Assembly (NCBI GenBank): GCA_035560935.1
Contig: DATMYQ010000200.1
Location: 1-24,252, forward strand
Direction of reading: 5' to 3'
Origin: DATMYQ01 sp035560935
Lineage (GTDB): Bacteria > Bacillota > Negativicutes > Sporomusales > Sporomusaceae
Length of the DNA stretch: 24,252 bases
Shown: in pieces, positions 1-6,526 of the stretch
How positions within the stretch are numbered: position 1 is the first letter of the stretch
How the letters are laid out: the number at the start of each line of letters is the position of its first letter
Translations under genes and position numbers: made by a program
The notes under the pieces: generated by a model
Told to the model about the DNA's origin: nothing
What the model saw: only the letters and a program-made list of their open reading frames with translations
Databases searched by the model: none

Positions 1-31
1 CAAAAACATATAAATAAAGGAGGCCTTCTTT

Positions 32-415
32 ATGGAATTGACCGGTAAAACCATTATCAGCGACGACGTTTTTGCAGAAGCCGCCCGCACCGCGATGCAT
101 CAGGTCAATGAAGTATTTCAAGATCATTCAAAAAAGGGCCCGTTGTTAGGCTTGGCGCAAATCGTCACCGACAAAGTAGCTCCTCAGGTCATCGTCCGAA
201 AAAACGAAGCGGAGAACATGGAAGGCGCTTTAGGAAAAATCACTTTTGAGCTGAAACTAACCTTGCTTTATGGCGCCAATATTCCCGATGTATCCCGCAA
301 GGTCCGCGAATCCGTGGCCCGTGAAGTTGAAAATCTCACCGGTTACAAAGTAGAGCGAATCGACATTACTGTGGAAAAGCTAGTCAAGCCGGATCTTGAG
401 CTTACAGAAAGCTAA
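32..415 (+). CDS. Asp23/Gls24 family envelope stress response protein
   Basis: This 127-aa cytosolic protein matches the Asp23/Gls24 family in length and character. It has no signal peptide or membrane segment, a central alternating strand/helix pattern (about residues 45-85 rich in V/I), and the typical ending in which a helix (residues 85-105, VSRKVRESVAREVENLTGYKV) is followed by a strand VERIDITVEKL. Family members are small envelope or alkaline stress proteins of Firmicutes, and a paralogue (YqhY) lies next to accBC in Bacillus. The biochemical role is not settled. The ATG at 32 is preceded by AAAGGAGG (17-24), an ideal ribosome binding site. Its upstream neighbour lies outside the window. 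It ends just before a strong bidirectional terminator, so it is the last gene of a + strand transcript. Family assignment is by recognition of the sequence and not by a search. Confidence 0.85.
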   Translation: MELTGKTIISDDVFAEAARTAMHQVNEVFQDHSKKGPLLGLAQIVTDKVAPQVIVRKNEAENMEGALGKITFELKLTLLYGANIPDVSRKVRESVAREVENLTGYKVERIDITVEKLVKPDLELTES

Positions 416-453
416 TGTTGGTACGGTCAAAACACCTTTTCCCATGATGTCTG

Positions 454-487
454 AAAAACCCCTTAAGTTATACCTTAAGGGGTTTTT
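454..487. terminator. Bidirectional intrinsic terminator
   Basis: A perfect 14-bp inverted repeat, AAAAACCCCTTAAG (454-467) and CTTAAGGGGTTTTT (474-487), flanks a 6-base loop. The A5 and T5 ends give a U-tract on either strand. It therefore can end both the + strand Asp23 gene and the - strand operon finishing at 537. A smaller hairpin (AAACGC 515-520, GCGTTT 524-529, followed by T residues on +) lies between it and the YjfB-like gene. Confidence 0.9.
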
Positions 488-536
488 CTCTGTCCTGCGC
501 CGCAGGTACGCAAGAAACGCTCCGCGTTTTTTAATC

Positions 537-743
537 CTAACCCAAAATATCCAACTGTTGCCCTACGCCGGGAGCTGATACGCTTTTACCTGCCGGCCCC
601 GCGGAATTAAGCAACAGCGCCAAATCCGCGCCCCCCTGTTTTTCCGTATCCAGCGCTTTTTGGAGCACGGCCACGCCCACCTGTTGTTGGAATTCCACCT
701 GTTTCATCCCGGTTGCCATTGAGGCAATCGTCATTGAATCCAT
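537..743 (-). CDS. YjfB family putative motility protein
   Basis: A 68-aa protein resembling the YjfB family of small Firmicute motility-associated proteins. It starts MDSMTIAS, has a helical segment with Q/V/L pattern (MKQVEFQQQVGVAVLQKALDTEKQ, residues 14-37), then a Gly/Ala-rich tail ending near a conserved-looking G-x-x-L-D. The molecular function of the family is unknown. The ATG at 743 is preceded by GAGGAGG with 8 bases spacing. A GTG three codons upstream overlaps that ribosome binding site and is therefore unlikely. It lies 49 bases after the 234-aa gene on the same strand and is probably the last gene of a bacteriohemerythrin operon, which itself would fit with energy taxis. Family call is by sequence recognition. 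Confidence 0.75.
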   Translation of the reverse strand: MDSMTIASMATGMKQVEFQQQVGVAVLQKALDTEKQGGADLALLLNSAGPAGKSVSAPGVGQQLDILG

Positions 744-791
744 TGCAAGCACCTCCTCTCTCTATCTCTATCGGTTATGCCTGCGTATTCG

Positions 792-1496
792 TTAAGATTT
801 ATGAACATGGATGTAAAATTTTTCCCGCGGTTTCACCACTAAACCGTGATCTTTATACAACGTTCTGACCGCCTCTAGTACTGCCTGTTCCCCCTGGCCA
901 TTTGACAAACCTAGTTCTTTTAGCAACAAATGCCCATACAGCACTCCCCGCTCCTCTTCCTGCTGCGGCAAATCGTCACAACCTTCAAAGTCATAGTAAC
1001 CGGTCACGTTAAAGGGCAAATTGTAATCCGTCCAATAAGACGAGATATGGAGAAAATTTGACGTATCGTCAACAGGCATTTTCGCCACCGGCATCACCGG
1101 GATACACTCCATCGGCAACGGCAGTTCCCGGAATTCCGCCTGACAAATCACGTCGGCTTTGCTAAAACCCTTGCGGATAAAATGTTTGTTAAGATACGTC
1201 CGAAACTGCGCCGCTTCTTCCGCGGTAAACAGTTCGCAAGTGTACAGTTCCATTGATTTCAGGGCGAATTTCAGCTCCATGTCCCGTGAACTGTTTTTTT
1301 TCAGCAGGTCATAGTCTTTAATCAAATCTACATATAACCGTCCCGGCTCCTTGCGGACAACAAACCAGGACACCCGGACATCACTGAATTCCCGTCCGTC
1401 TTTGTTGGTAAACATAAAGCCCCGGGAAAAGATACGGTACATGCATTCCGGCTTAAATACCACCGTGTCGTGACAGTGATTCTGCATTTCTGTCAT
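792..1496 (-). CDS. Unrecognised 234-aa cytosolic protein
   Basis: I do not recognise this protein. It has no signal peptide, no membrane helix and no familiar nucleotide or metal motif. It is mixed alpha/beta by appearance, with aromatic-rich stretches (FSRGFMFTNKDGREF near 23-37; ISSYWTDYNLPFNVTGYYDFEG near 151-172) and scattered Cys and His (HCH at 7-9, C18, C87, C117). The C-terminal part (190-234) looks helical and then ends in a strand, KFYIHVHKS. The ATG at 1496 follows AAAGGAGGAA with good spacing, so the start is firm. It lies 21 bases downstream of the bacteriohemerythrin gene and 48 bases upstream of the YjfB-like gene, all on one strand, which suggests cotranscription and perhaps a role in oxygen- or motility-linked signalling. 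That role is only an inference from context. Confidence 0.8.
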   Translation of the reverse strand: MTEMQNHCHDTVVFKPECMYRIFSRGFMFTNKDGREFSDVRVSWFVVRKEPGRLYVDLIKDYDLLKKNSSRDMELKFALKSMELYTCELFTAEEAAQFRTYLNKHFIRKGFSKADVICQAEFRELPLPMECIPVMPVAKMPVDDTSNFLHISSYWTDYNLPFNVTGYYDFEGCDDLPQQEEERGVLYGHLLLKELGLSNGQGEQAVLEAVRTLYKDHGLVVKPREKFYIHVHKS

Positions 1497-1517
1497 GGCC
1501 GTTCCTCCTTTGCTTTA

Positions 1518-1937
1518 CTATCTTACTCCTCTTTCGTTTAAATAGGGTCCATATAACTGATCCACCTTCAGCACATGTTCTTCGATCCATTCTTTAAGGA
1601 AAACAAACACTGGAAAAGACAAGGCCACTTCGCCCCGTTCATACTGTGCAACCAAATCAGCAATATGGGATCGGAACCGTTCATGTTCCTCCTTATGCGC
1701 TTGAAGCTCCGGATAAGCATACTGCAGCAAAAGCTCTTCCTCTTCGGCAAAATGCTCCTTTCCGTACGAAATCAAATTCTCAAGAATTTGCCGGGTCAGT
1801 GCATTCTCTTCTTTCAAATCCTCACAATCAATCACACTGGCGTATAGCTCATTAAACATGTCAATCAGTTTGCGATGCCGCGCATCCATTGCACTTACAT
1901 TGGTCAGGTAGCTATCATCCCATTTCCAGAAAACCAC
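1518..1937 (-). CDS. Bacteriohemerythrin (non-heme di-iron O2-binding protein)
   Basis: Single-domain hemerythrin, 139 aa from the GTG at 1937. The di-iron ligand set is complete: H21 (DARH), H62 and E66 (HFAEEE), H81 and H85 (HKEEH), H121 and D126 (HVLKVD). Bacterial members bind O2 reversibly and serve in O2 sensing, storage or detoxification in anaerobes and motile microaerophiles. The open frame extends to a GTG at 1961, but the added residues are encoded by the stretch that supplies a G-rich ribosome binding site (AAGGGGGGGAGA) immediately before the GTG at 1937. The shorter protein also begins MVFWKWDDSY, as expected for this family. It is probably first in an operon with the 234-aa protein and the YjfB-like gene, and is divergent from nagR. 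The 7-G tract at the start is odd and is discussed as a finding. Confidence 0.92.
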   Translation of the reverse strand: MVFWKWDDSYLTNVSAMDARHRKLIDMFNELYASVIDCEDLKEENALTRQILENLISYGKEHFAEEEELLLQYAYPELQAHKEEHERFRSHIADLVAQYERGEVALSFPVFVFLKEWIEEHVLKVDQLYGPYLNERGVR

Positions 1938-2099
1938 CTGTCTCCCCCCCTTATTTGCCACACCCGCACAAAAATTTGTATATTCTTACTTTTTTCTTCG
2001 ACGCCGTTGTGACCGATTCCTCCAATTTTCCGAAATTTCACATGTTTTATCCTAAAGTTTTCAAACTGTGGCCTATCCGCACAATTCACCAGAAAACGA

Positions 2100-2127
2100 T
2101 TGAAGCCGTCAAAAAATGTGGTATAAT
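2100..2127 (+). promoter_or_regulatory. nagR promoter (SigA-type, extended -10)
   Basis: TTGAAG at 2100-2105 and a perfect TATAAT at 2122-2127 are separated by 16 bases. A TGG directly before the -10 makes it an extended -10 element. Expected start of transcription is near 2134, giving a leader of about 88 bases before nagR. Confidence 0.75.
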
Positions 2128-2140
2128 GAGCAAAAGAAAT

Positions 2141-2152
2141 TTGTATATACAA
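2141..2152 (+). promoter_or_regulatory. Operator-like palindrome, probable NagR site
   Basis: TTGTATATACAA is a perfect 12-bp palindrome lying 7-18 bases after the predicted nagR transcription start. Its form (TTGTAT/ATACAA) resembles the TGGTATA-type sites bound by HutC/NagR-like GntR regulators, so autorepression of the nagR-nagA-nagB unit is a natural reading. A second, weaker inverted repeat in the same leader is GTATCG (2159-2164) with CGATAC (2177-2182). Confidence 0.55.
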
Positions 2153-2221
2153 TATGTCGTATCGACCGCCAAATCACGATACATTCTTCCGACAATAGCT
2201 GCAGAAGAGGTATAAAATATT

Positions 2222-2956
2222 ATGATGAAAAAAGTGGACAAAGAATCCCCCGTTCCTCTGTATTATCAACTGAAACAAATCCTGTCCGATCTGATTGAAA
2301 ATGAGGATTTAAAACCCGATGATCCGGTTCCCACCGAGCGCCGCCTGTGTGATTTCCACGGCATCAGCCGCATGACGGTCAACAAAGCCATTCTCACACT
2401 GGTCAATGAGGGTCTTGTTTACCGTGAACAGGGGCGGGGAACCTTCGTCGCCAGTCCTAAGGAAAAGCATTCTCTGTCGTCCTTGTTGGGTTTCACAGAA
2501 GAGATGCAACGCCGGGGATTATCCACAAATACCAAAATGATTGCGTTTCGCCGGCAGCCTGCCACAAAAAAACTGCGCCAGCAACTGCAGCTGGAAGCAA
2601 CACAAGAGGTATTTTCCATTCAGCGGCTGCGCTATATCGGCGGCGAACCCCATGCGCTGGAAACCGCCTTTATACCGGTACATCTCTGCCCGGATCTGAC
2701 GCCGGAACTTCTCGATAACCGTTCCCTCTATGCCGTATTACTCAACCGATACTTCCTTGAAATGGATTACGCCAACCAGACCATTGAACCCGTTCTGCTG
2801 GACGATTATGAGAGCAATATCCTGCAGGTCAAAAAACATTCCCTGGCGCTGCTGTTTTCGCGGCGTACTTTTTTAAAAAGCGGCATACCGTTCGAAGTGA
2901 CCAAATCGGTCTACCGCAGCGATAAATATAAATTTGAAGTCACGCTGAGGAGTTAA
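2222..2956 (+). CDS. nagR: GntR/HutC family transcriptional regulator of GlcNAc use (NagR/YvoA-like)
   Basis: Regulator of 244 aa with two domains. An N-terminal GntR winged helix-turn-helix (about residues 8-76) contains VPLYYQLKQILSDLI, PTERRLCDFHGISRMTVNKAI and the wing EGLVYREQGRGTFV. A UTRA ligand-binding domain follows (about 95-240: LLGFTEEMQRRG, RLRYIGGEPHALETAFIP, FEVTKSVYR). In the YvoA/NagR group the UTRA domain binds glucosamine-6-phosphate or GlcNAc-6-phosphate and releases DNA. Placement directly before nagA and nagB supports that ligand. The start ATG at 2222 (or the ATG at 2225) follows AGAGG at 2206-2210, a modest ribosome binding site. The promoter and palindrome upstream suggest autoregulation. 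Confidence 0.9.
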   Translation: MMKKVDKESPVPLYYQLKQILSDLIENEDLKPDDPVPTERRLCDFHGISRMTVNKAILTLVNEGLVYREQGRGTFVASPKEKHSLSSLLGFTEEMQRRGLSTNTKMIAFRRQPATKKLRQQLQLEATQEVFSIQRLRYIGGEPHALETAFIPVHLCPDLTPELLDNRSLYAVLLNRYFLEMDYANQTIEPVLLDDYESNILQVKKHSLALLFSRRTFLKSGIPFEVTKSVYRSDKYKFEVTLRS

Positions 2957-2992
2957 AAAGCTTCTGCGGCGCATACAACAGGAGGAATTGCT

Positions 2993-4201
2993 TTGGTTAC
3001 GGAAGCCATGGCCATTTATAACGCCCGTCTGATCGCCGGCGACACCATCCTTACTCAGCATACCCTGGTTTTTGACCGGCAAATCCGGGCGATTTTCCCC
3101 GACCGGACGGAACCCTGTCGCCCGGGGGACCGGCTCGACACGCCGGACGGCCCTGTTCAGCTCAGCGACGTCCTGGATGCCCAAAACCATTATTTATCAC
3201 CGGGCTTTATTGACCTTCACATTCACGGCTGCGCCGGCAGCGACGCCATGGATGAAGACCGGGAAGGCCTGCAGCAAATTTGTCACGGTCTGCCGCAAAC
3301 CGGCGTCACCGCTTTTCTTCCCACCACCATGACCATGGCGTTTCCTCAAGTCACCGCGGCTTTGCAACGGATACGGAGAGCCATGTCTGCCACCGGTGGC
3401 GCCCGGATTTTAGGCTGCCATCTGGAAGGGCCGTTTATCAGCGAAAATTACAAAGGGGCCCAGGACGCCGCCTTTGTGCGGGCTCCGGATTATTCCCTGA
3501 TCGCTCCCTTTCAGGACGCAATTAAAATCGTCACCGTGGCTCCGGAAATAGCCGGCAGTCTATCCTTTATCCGCGAGTGCACCGACCAGGGAATCTTGGC
3601 CGCCATCGGCCACAGCGGCGCAACCTACGAAGAAACCCAGGCGGCGCTGACGGCCGGCGCCGCCCACTTCACTCACACCTTCAACGCCGCTTCGCCGTTC
3701 AATCACCGTTCTCCCGGCGTCACCGGCGCGGCGTTGGATTCGGCCGCGTCCTGCGAACTCATTGCCGACAACATTCACGTCCATCCTGCCGCCCAGCGCA
3801 TTCTGTTAACGGCCAAAGGCCCGGAACGGGTCATCCTGGTGACCGACGCCATGCGCGCCTGCCTGATGGGCGACGGCGAATTTGATCTCGGCGGTCAGCC
3901 GGTTACCGTAAAAAACGGCCAGGCCCGCTTAGCCAGCGGCGTGATCGCCGGCAGTGTTTTGACACTGAACCGGGCTGTCCGGCATTTCATCGCTAACACC
4001 GCCCTGGATTTACCCGCCGCTGTCCGTCTGGTCACCGCGAATCCGGCGAACCGGATCGGCTTTGGTCATTGTAAAGGCCACCTGCAATGCGGGTATGACG
4101 CGGATCTGACGCTGTTTGACGACGAGTTTCACATACGCTATACCTTTGTCAGCGGCCAAAAAGAATATGCACATTCAGAGGTGAGGCCATGCGCATCGTA
4201 A
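2993..4201 (+). CDS. nagA: N-acetylglucosamine-6-phosphate deacetylase
   Basis: NagA, 402 aa, hydrolyses GlcNAc-6-phosphate to glucosamine-6-phosphate and acetate in the cytosol. It has the amidohydrolase-superfamily pattern: PGFIDLHIHG (H76, H78), the HLEGPF motif (H143, E145), GHSGATYEE (H207), HFTHTFNAASPFNHRSPG (H228) and the catalytic Asp in LVTDAM (D285). The C-terminal strand domain (DADLTLFDDEF) completes the usual beta-sandwich. The start is a TTG at 2993, seven bases after GGAGG (2981-2985). The first in-frame ATG at 3008 is too far from that site, so a TTG start is preferred. It begins 36 bases after nagR and overlaps nagB by 13 bases, indicating translational coupling. Confidence 0.93.
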   Translation: MVTEAMAIYNARLIAGDTILTQHTLVFDRQIRAIFPDRTEPCRPGDRLDTPDGPVQLSDVLDAQNHYLSPGFIDLHIHGCAGSDAMDEDREGLQQICHGLPQTGVTAFLPTTMTMAFPQVTAALQRIRRAMSATGGARILGCHLEGPFISENYKGAQDAAFVRAPDYSLIAPFQDAIKIVTVAPEIAGSLSFIRECTDQGILAAIGHSGATYEETQAALTAGAAHFTHTFNAASPFNHRSPGVTGAALDSAASCELIADNIHVHPAAQRILLTAKGPERVILVTDAMRACLMGDGEFDLGGQPVTVKNGQARLASGVIAGSVLTLNRAVRHFIANTALDLPAAVRLVTANPANRIGFGHCKGHLQCGYDADLTLFDDEFHIRYTFVSGQKEYAHSEVRPCAS

Positions 4202-4929
4202 TTGTGAAAAGTTATGAGGAAATGAGCAGCCGGGCTGCCCGGATCGTGGCCGGTCAGATTTATCTCAAGCCCGACAGCGTTCTGGGCCTGGCCACCGGCA
4301 GCACCCCACTGTTGATGTATCAGGAACTGATCCGGGTTCACAAAGAAATCGGCCTTGATTTTTCCGAAGCCACTACCTTCAACCTGGACGAATACCTGGA
4401 TCTCGAACCCGATAACCCTCACAGCTACCATTACTATATGTTCCAAAACTTTTTCAACCACATCAACATCCGCCGGGAAAACATTCACATCCCCTGCGGT
4501 CAACCCGACGATATCGCCCGGGAGTGCGAACGTTACGACGCCCAAATTCACCAGGTCGGCGGCATCGACCTGCAGATATTGGGTATCGGCAGTAATGGCC
4601 ATATCGGTTTTAACGAGCCGGATATTAAATTTGAGGCCACGACCCATAAAGTGAAGCTGGACGAAGAAACGATTGCAGCCAATTCCCGTTTTTTTTCCAC
4701 CACTGCGGAAGTGCCCCGTTACGCGATCAGTATGGGCATCAAAACCATCATGCATGCCAAAAAAGTGCTGCTCCTGGCCAACGGCACCGCCAAGGCGGAA
4801 GCCATCTACCGAACAATTTACGATGGCATCACGCCGGAAATCCCGGCCTCGATTCTTCAACTCCACCAGGATGTTAGCATTATTGTAGAAGAAAAAGCCG
4901 CCCGGTTGTTGCCGGAAGCGGCCATATAG
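4189..4929 (+). CDS. nagB: Glucosamine-6-phosphate deaminase/isomerase
   Basis: NagB, 246 aa, converts glucosamine-6-phosphate to fructose-6-phosphate and ammonia, feeding amino sugars into glycolysis. Key motifs are GLATGSTP (33-40), FNLDEY with D67, GIGSNGHIGFNEP (132-144, catalytic H138 and E143) and PASILQLH near the C-terminus. The length matches the short Gram-positive NagB type, which lacks the C-terminal extension of the allosteric E. coli enzyme. In that type Asn in the SNGH position is normal where E. coli has Asp. The ATG at 4189 lies within the end of nagA (13-base overlap) and has GAGG just upstream (4180-4183), so its translation is coupled to nagA. Confidence 0.95.
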   Translation: MRIVIVKSYEEMSSRAARIVAGQIYLKPDSVLGLATGSTPLLMYQELIRVHKEIGLDFSEATTFNLDEYLDLEPDNPHSYHYYMFQNFFNHINIRRENIHIPCGQPDDIARECERYDAQIHQVGGIDLQILGIGSNGHIGFNEPDIKFEATTHKVKLDEETIAANSRFFSTTAEVPRYAISMGIKTIMHAKKVLLLANGTAKAEAIYRTIYDGITPEIPASILQLHQDVSIIVEEKAARLLPEAAI

Positions 4930-4935
4930 TATAAT
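4906..4935 (+). promoter_or_regulatory. Putative promoter for the small HTH gene
   Basis: A perfect TATAAT at 4930-4935, overlapping the end of nagB, has TTGTTG at 4906-4911 with an 18-base spacer. Predicted transcription start is near 4942. This would let the small HTH gene be expressed independently of nagAB. Confidence 0.5.
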
Positions 4936-4945
4936 AAGCGTATAC

Positions 4946-4958
4946 GGTTGTTACAACC
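4946..4958 (+). promoter_or_regulatory. Operator-like palindrome before the small HTH gene
   Basis: GGTTGT-T-ACAACC is a perfect inverted repeat of 6-base arms around one base, placed a few bases after the predicted start of transcription. Its position is that of a repressor site. The encoded HTH protein downstream is the simplest candidate binder, but this is inference. Confidence 0.45.
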
Positions 4959-5030
4959 ATCGCAGGGAACAGTGCCACGCGATGGGCGGTCCGGAAACAG
5001 AAAGGCAGGATGCCGGAAAAAGGAGTGTCC

Positions 5031-5345
5031 ATGATGGACTACCGCACAAAACTCAATCATCTGATGGTGCAGCACCGTCTTTCCATCAAAGATCTGGCTG
5101 ATTTTCTGGCCCTCGACAGCACCTCGATTTATTCCGTACTACAGGGAGAAAAAGCACTTCCCCGGGGCAAAGAATCCTTACTGATTCAAAAATACCATCT
5201 TCCCGCCGATTATTTCCGCGTCCAAACCCCGGACACGGCAACCGATTACCACCGTGATCTTTTTTATCAACTGTTTCCGGAAGCCCGGGGCAGCGATATC
5301 ACCTACGAAAAGATCCGTGAAATCATCCGGATACTGATCCGGTAG
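5031..5345 (+). CDS. Small XRE-like helix-turn-helix protein
   Basis: A 104-aa soluble protein with one recognisable HTH domain near its N-terminus (about residues 5-60). The segment LMVQHRLSIKDLADFLALDSTSIYSVLQGEKALPRGKESLLIQKYHLPADYF has the order of an XRE/Cro-type domain: recognition helix around STSIYSVLQG, followed by a helix and a PADYF-type end. The C-terminal 40 residues are helical and charged, without a known effector domain. AGGAG at 5021-5025 sets the start at ATG 5031 or 5034. An in-frame ATG at 5010 lies upstream of that site and is rejected. It has its own promoter and palindrome, follows nagB by 100 bases and is convergent with the response regulator only 5 bases away, with no terminator visible between them. 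Confidence 0.8.
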   Translation: MMDYRTKLNHLMVQHRLSIKDLADFLALDSTSIYSVLQGEKALPRGKESLLIQKYHLPADYFRVQTPDTATDYHRDLFYQLFPEARGSDITYEKIREIIRILIR

Positions 5346-5350
5346 CGCTT

Positions 5351-6526
5351 TCACTGCTTTACTTTGTCCAATACCTGAATCGGCTCCCGTAACGGATGTT
5401 GCCCGGCATAATGTTTCAGCAAACTCAATAAATTGGCGGACAGCTCGTTGGACTTATTCAATACCAGCAACCCGGACTCCGTCATCACGTTTTCCATCAG
5501 AATCATTCCGGTGCGCAGTTCGGTGATCTTCACCGCGCGCACCGTTTCCTTTTCTTCCTGTTCCACAATCACCCGTAAGGCTTTAAGCAACGGCGGCGAA
5601 TAGTCCCGCCAGATTTCCTGCACCGTTTGAAACGCCGCTACCGCGTTACTGCCGCTTTGGCGAAACAGGTCATACTCCAGGGCCAGGCGCAACAGGCGGC
5701 TGCCCAGCAGCACCGTTTCCGCTCCCTGCACATCCGTCAGCGGCGCTCCCTTCAACGGTTCCAACTGCGCTTTGATCACCGCAACGACCGTTTCCAGACG
5801 GGGAATGCCGCCAATCAGTTCCGCCGCCACGCCGGGATGATTCCGGAATATTCTTTCTTCGTCGTCGGACAGCGCCAGGCTTTCCTGCTTTTTTTGCAAT
5901 ATCTCTTTGGGTATCGTTACACAGCCAATCTGTGACAGCATGGCCGCCATTTCATAGTGCCAGCTCCGGGAAGCTTTTATCCCCAAGGTTTCACTCATGC
6001 TGCGGACATATCGCTTAATCCGGTTGGAACGGTCAAACAACACCGGATCCACGATGGATAAAATATCGGTCATCGTTTTCAGGCTGGCCACAAAGGTTTT
6101 TGTCAGTAATGTCTGCAGTTCCAGTTGGGAACGCCGCAGTTCCAGGTGCGTCCGAACCCGGGCGCTGACTTCTTCAAACTGGAACGGTTTCGTGACATAA
6201 TCCACACCCCCGGCCTGAAACGCCCGCACTTTGTCCATGGTTTCCGACAACGCGCTGATAAACAACACGGGGATCTCCCGCAGCAACGGATCCCGCTTCA
6301 ATTCCTCACACACTTCATACCCATTCATTTCCGGCATGGTAATATCCAATAAAATCAAGTCCGGCGCCTCACTCCGGGCCGCCATCAGCGCCATTTTTCC
6401 GCTGGGTACGGGCCGCGCCACGTAGCCCTGTTCTTTCAGCATACCGGTCAAAACCTGCAAATTTTCCGCCACATCATCCACCACCAGAATGTTTGCAGTG
6501 AAACTCATTTCGCCTGTTTCCGTCAT
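5351..6526 (-). CDS. Response regulator with degenerate HD-GYP-like output domain
   Basis: A 391-aa regulator. Residues 12-125 are a receiver domain with acidic pocket VVDD (15-18), phosphoacceptor D61 (LLDITMPEMNGYE) and K113 (TKPF). Residues 145-270 align in layout with an HD-GYP phosphodiesterase: FDRSNRIKRYV, then MAAMLSQIGCVTIPKEIL, then FRNHPGVAAELI and KAQLEPLKGAP. However, the HD dyad is replaced by SQ (198-199), the first metal His is missing, and the HHE..DG.GYP segment is lost. It is therefore unlikely to hydrolyse c-di-GMP. A C-terminal helical/strand part (325-391) resembles the tail ITELRTGMILMENVMT...L seen in related regulators. The ATG at 6526 overlaps the kinase stop by 4 bases (ATGA) and has GGAGG upstream. 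Confidence 0.88.
   Translation of the reverse strand: MTETGEMSFTANILVVDDVAENLQVLTGMLKEQGYVARPVPSGKMALMAARSEAPDLILLDITMPEMNGYEVCEELKRDPLLREIPVLFISALSETMDKVRAFQAGGVDYVTKPFQFEEVSARVRTHLELRRSQLELQTLLTKTFVASLKTMTDILSIVDPVLFDRSNRIKRYVRSMSETLGIKASRSWHYEMAAMLSQIGCVTIPKEILQKKQESLALSDDEERIFRNHPGVAAELIGGIPRLETVVAVIKAQLEPLKGAPLTDVQGAETVLLGSRLLRLALEYDLFRQSGSNAVAAFQTVQEIWRDYSPPLLKALRVIVEQEEKETVRAVKITELRTGMILMENVMTESGLLVLNKSNELSANLLSLLKHYAGQHPLREPIQVLDKVKQ

Noticed and set aside
396..578. 60-codon + strand frame across the bidirectional terminator
   Set aside because: It lies over the end of the Asp23 gene, a perfect terminator and the YjfB-like gene, with no ribosome binding site.
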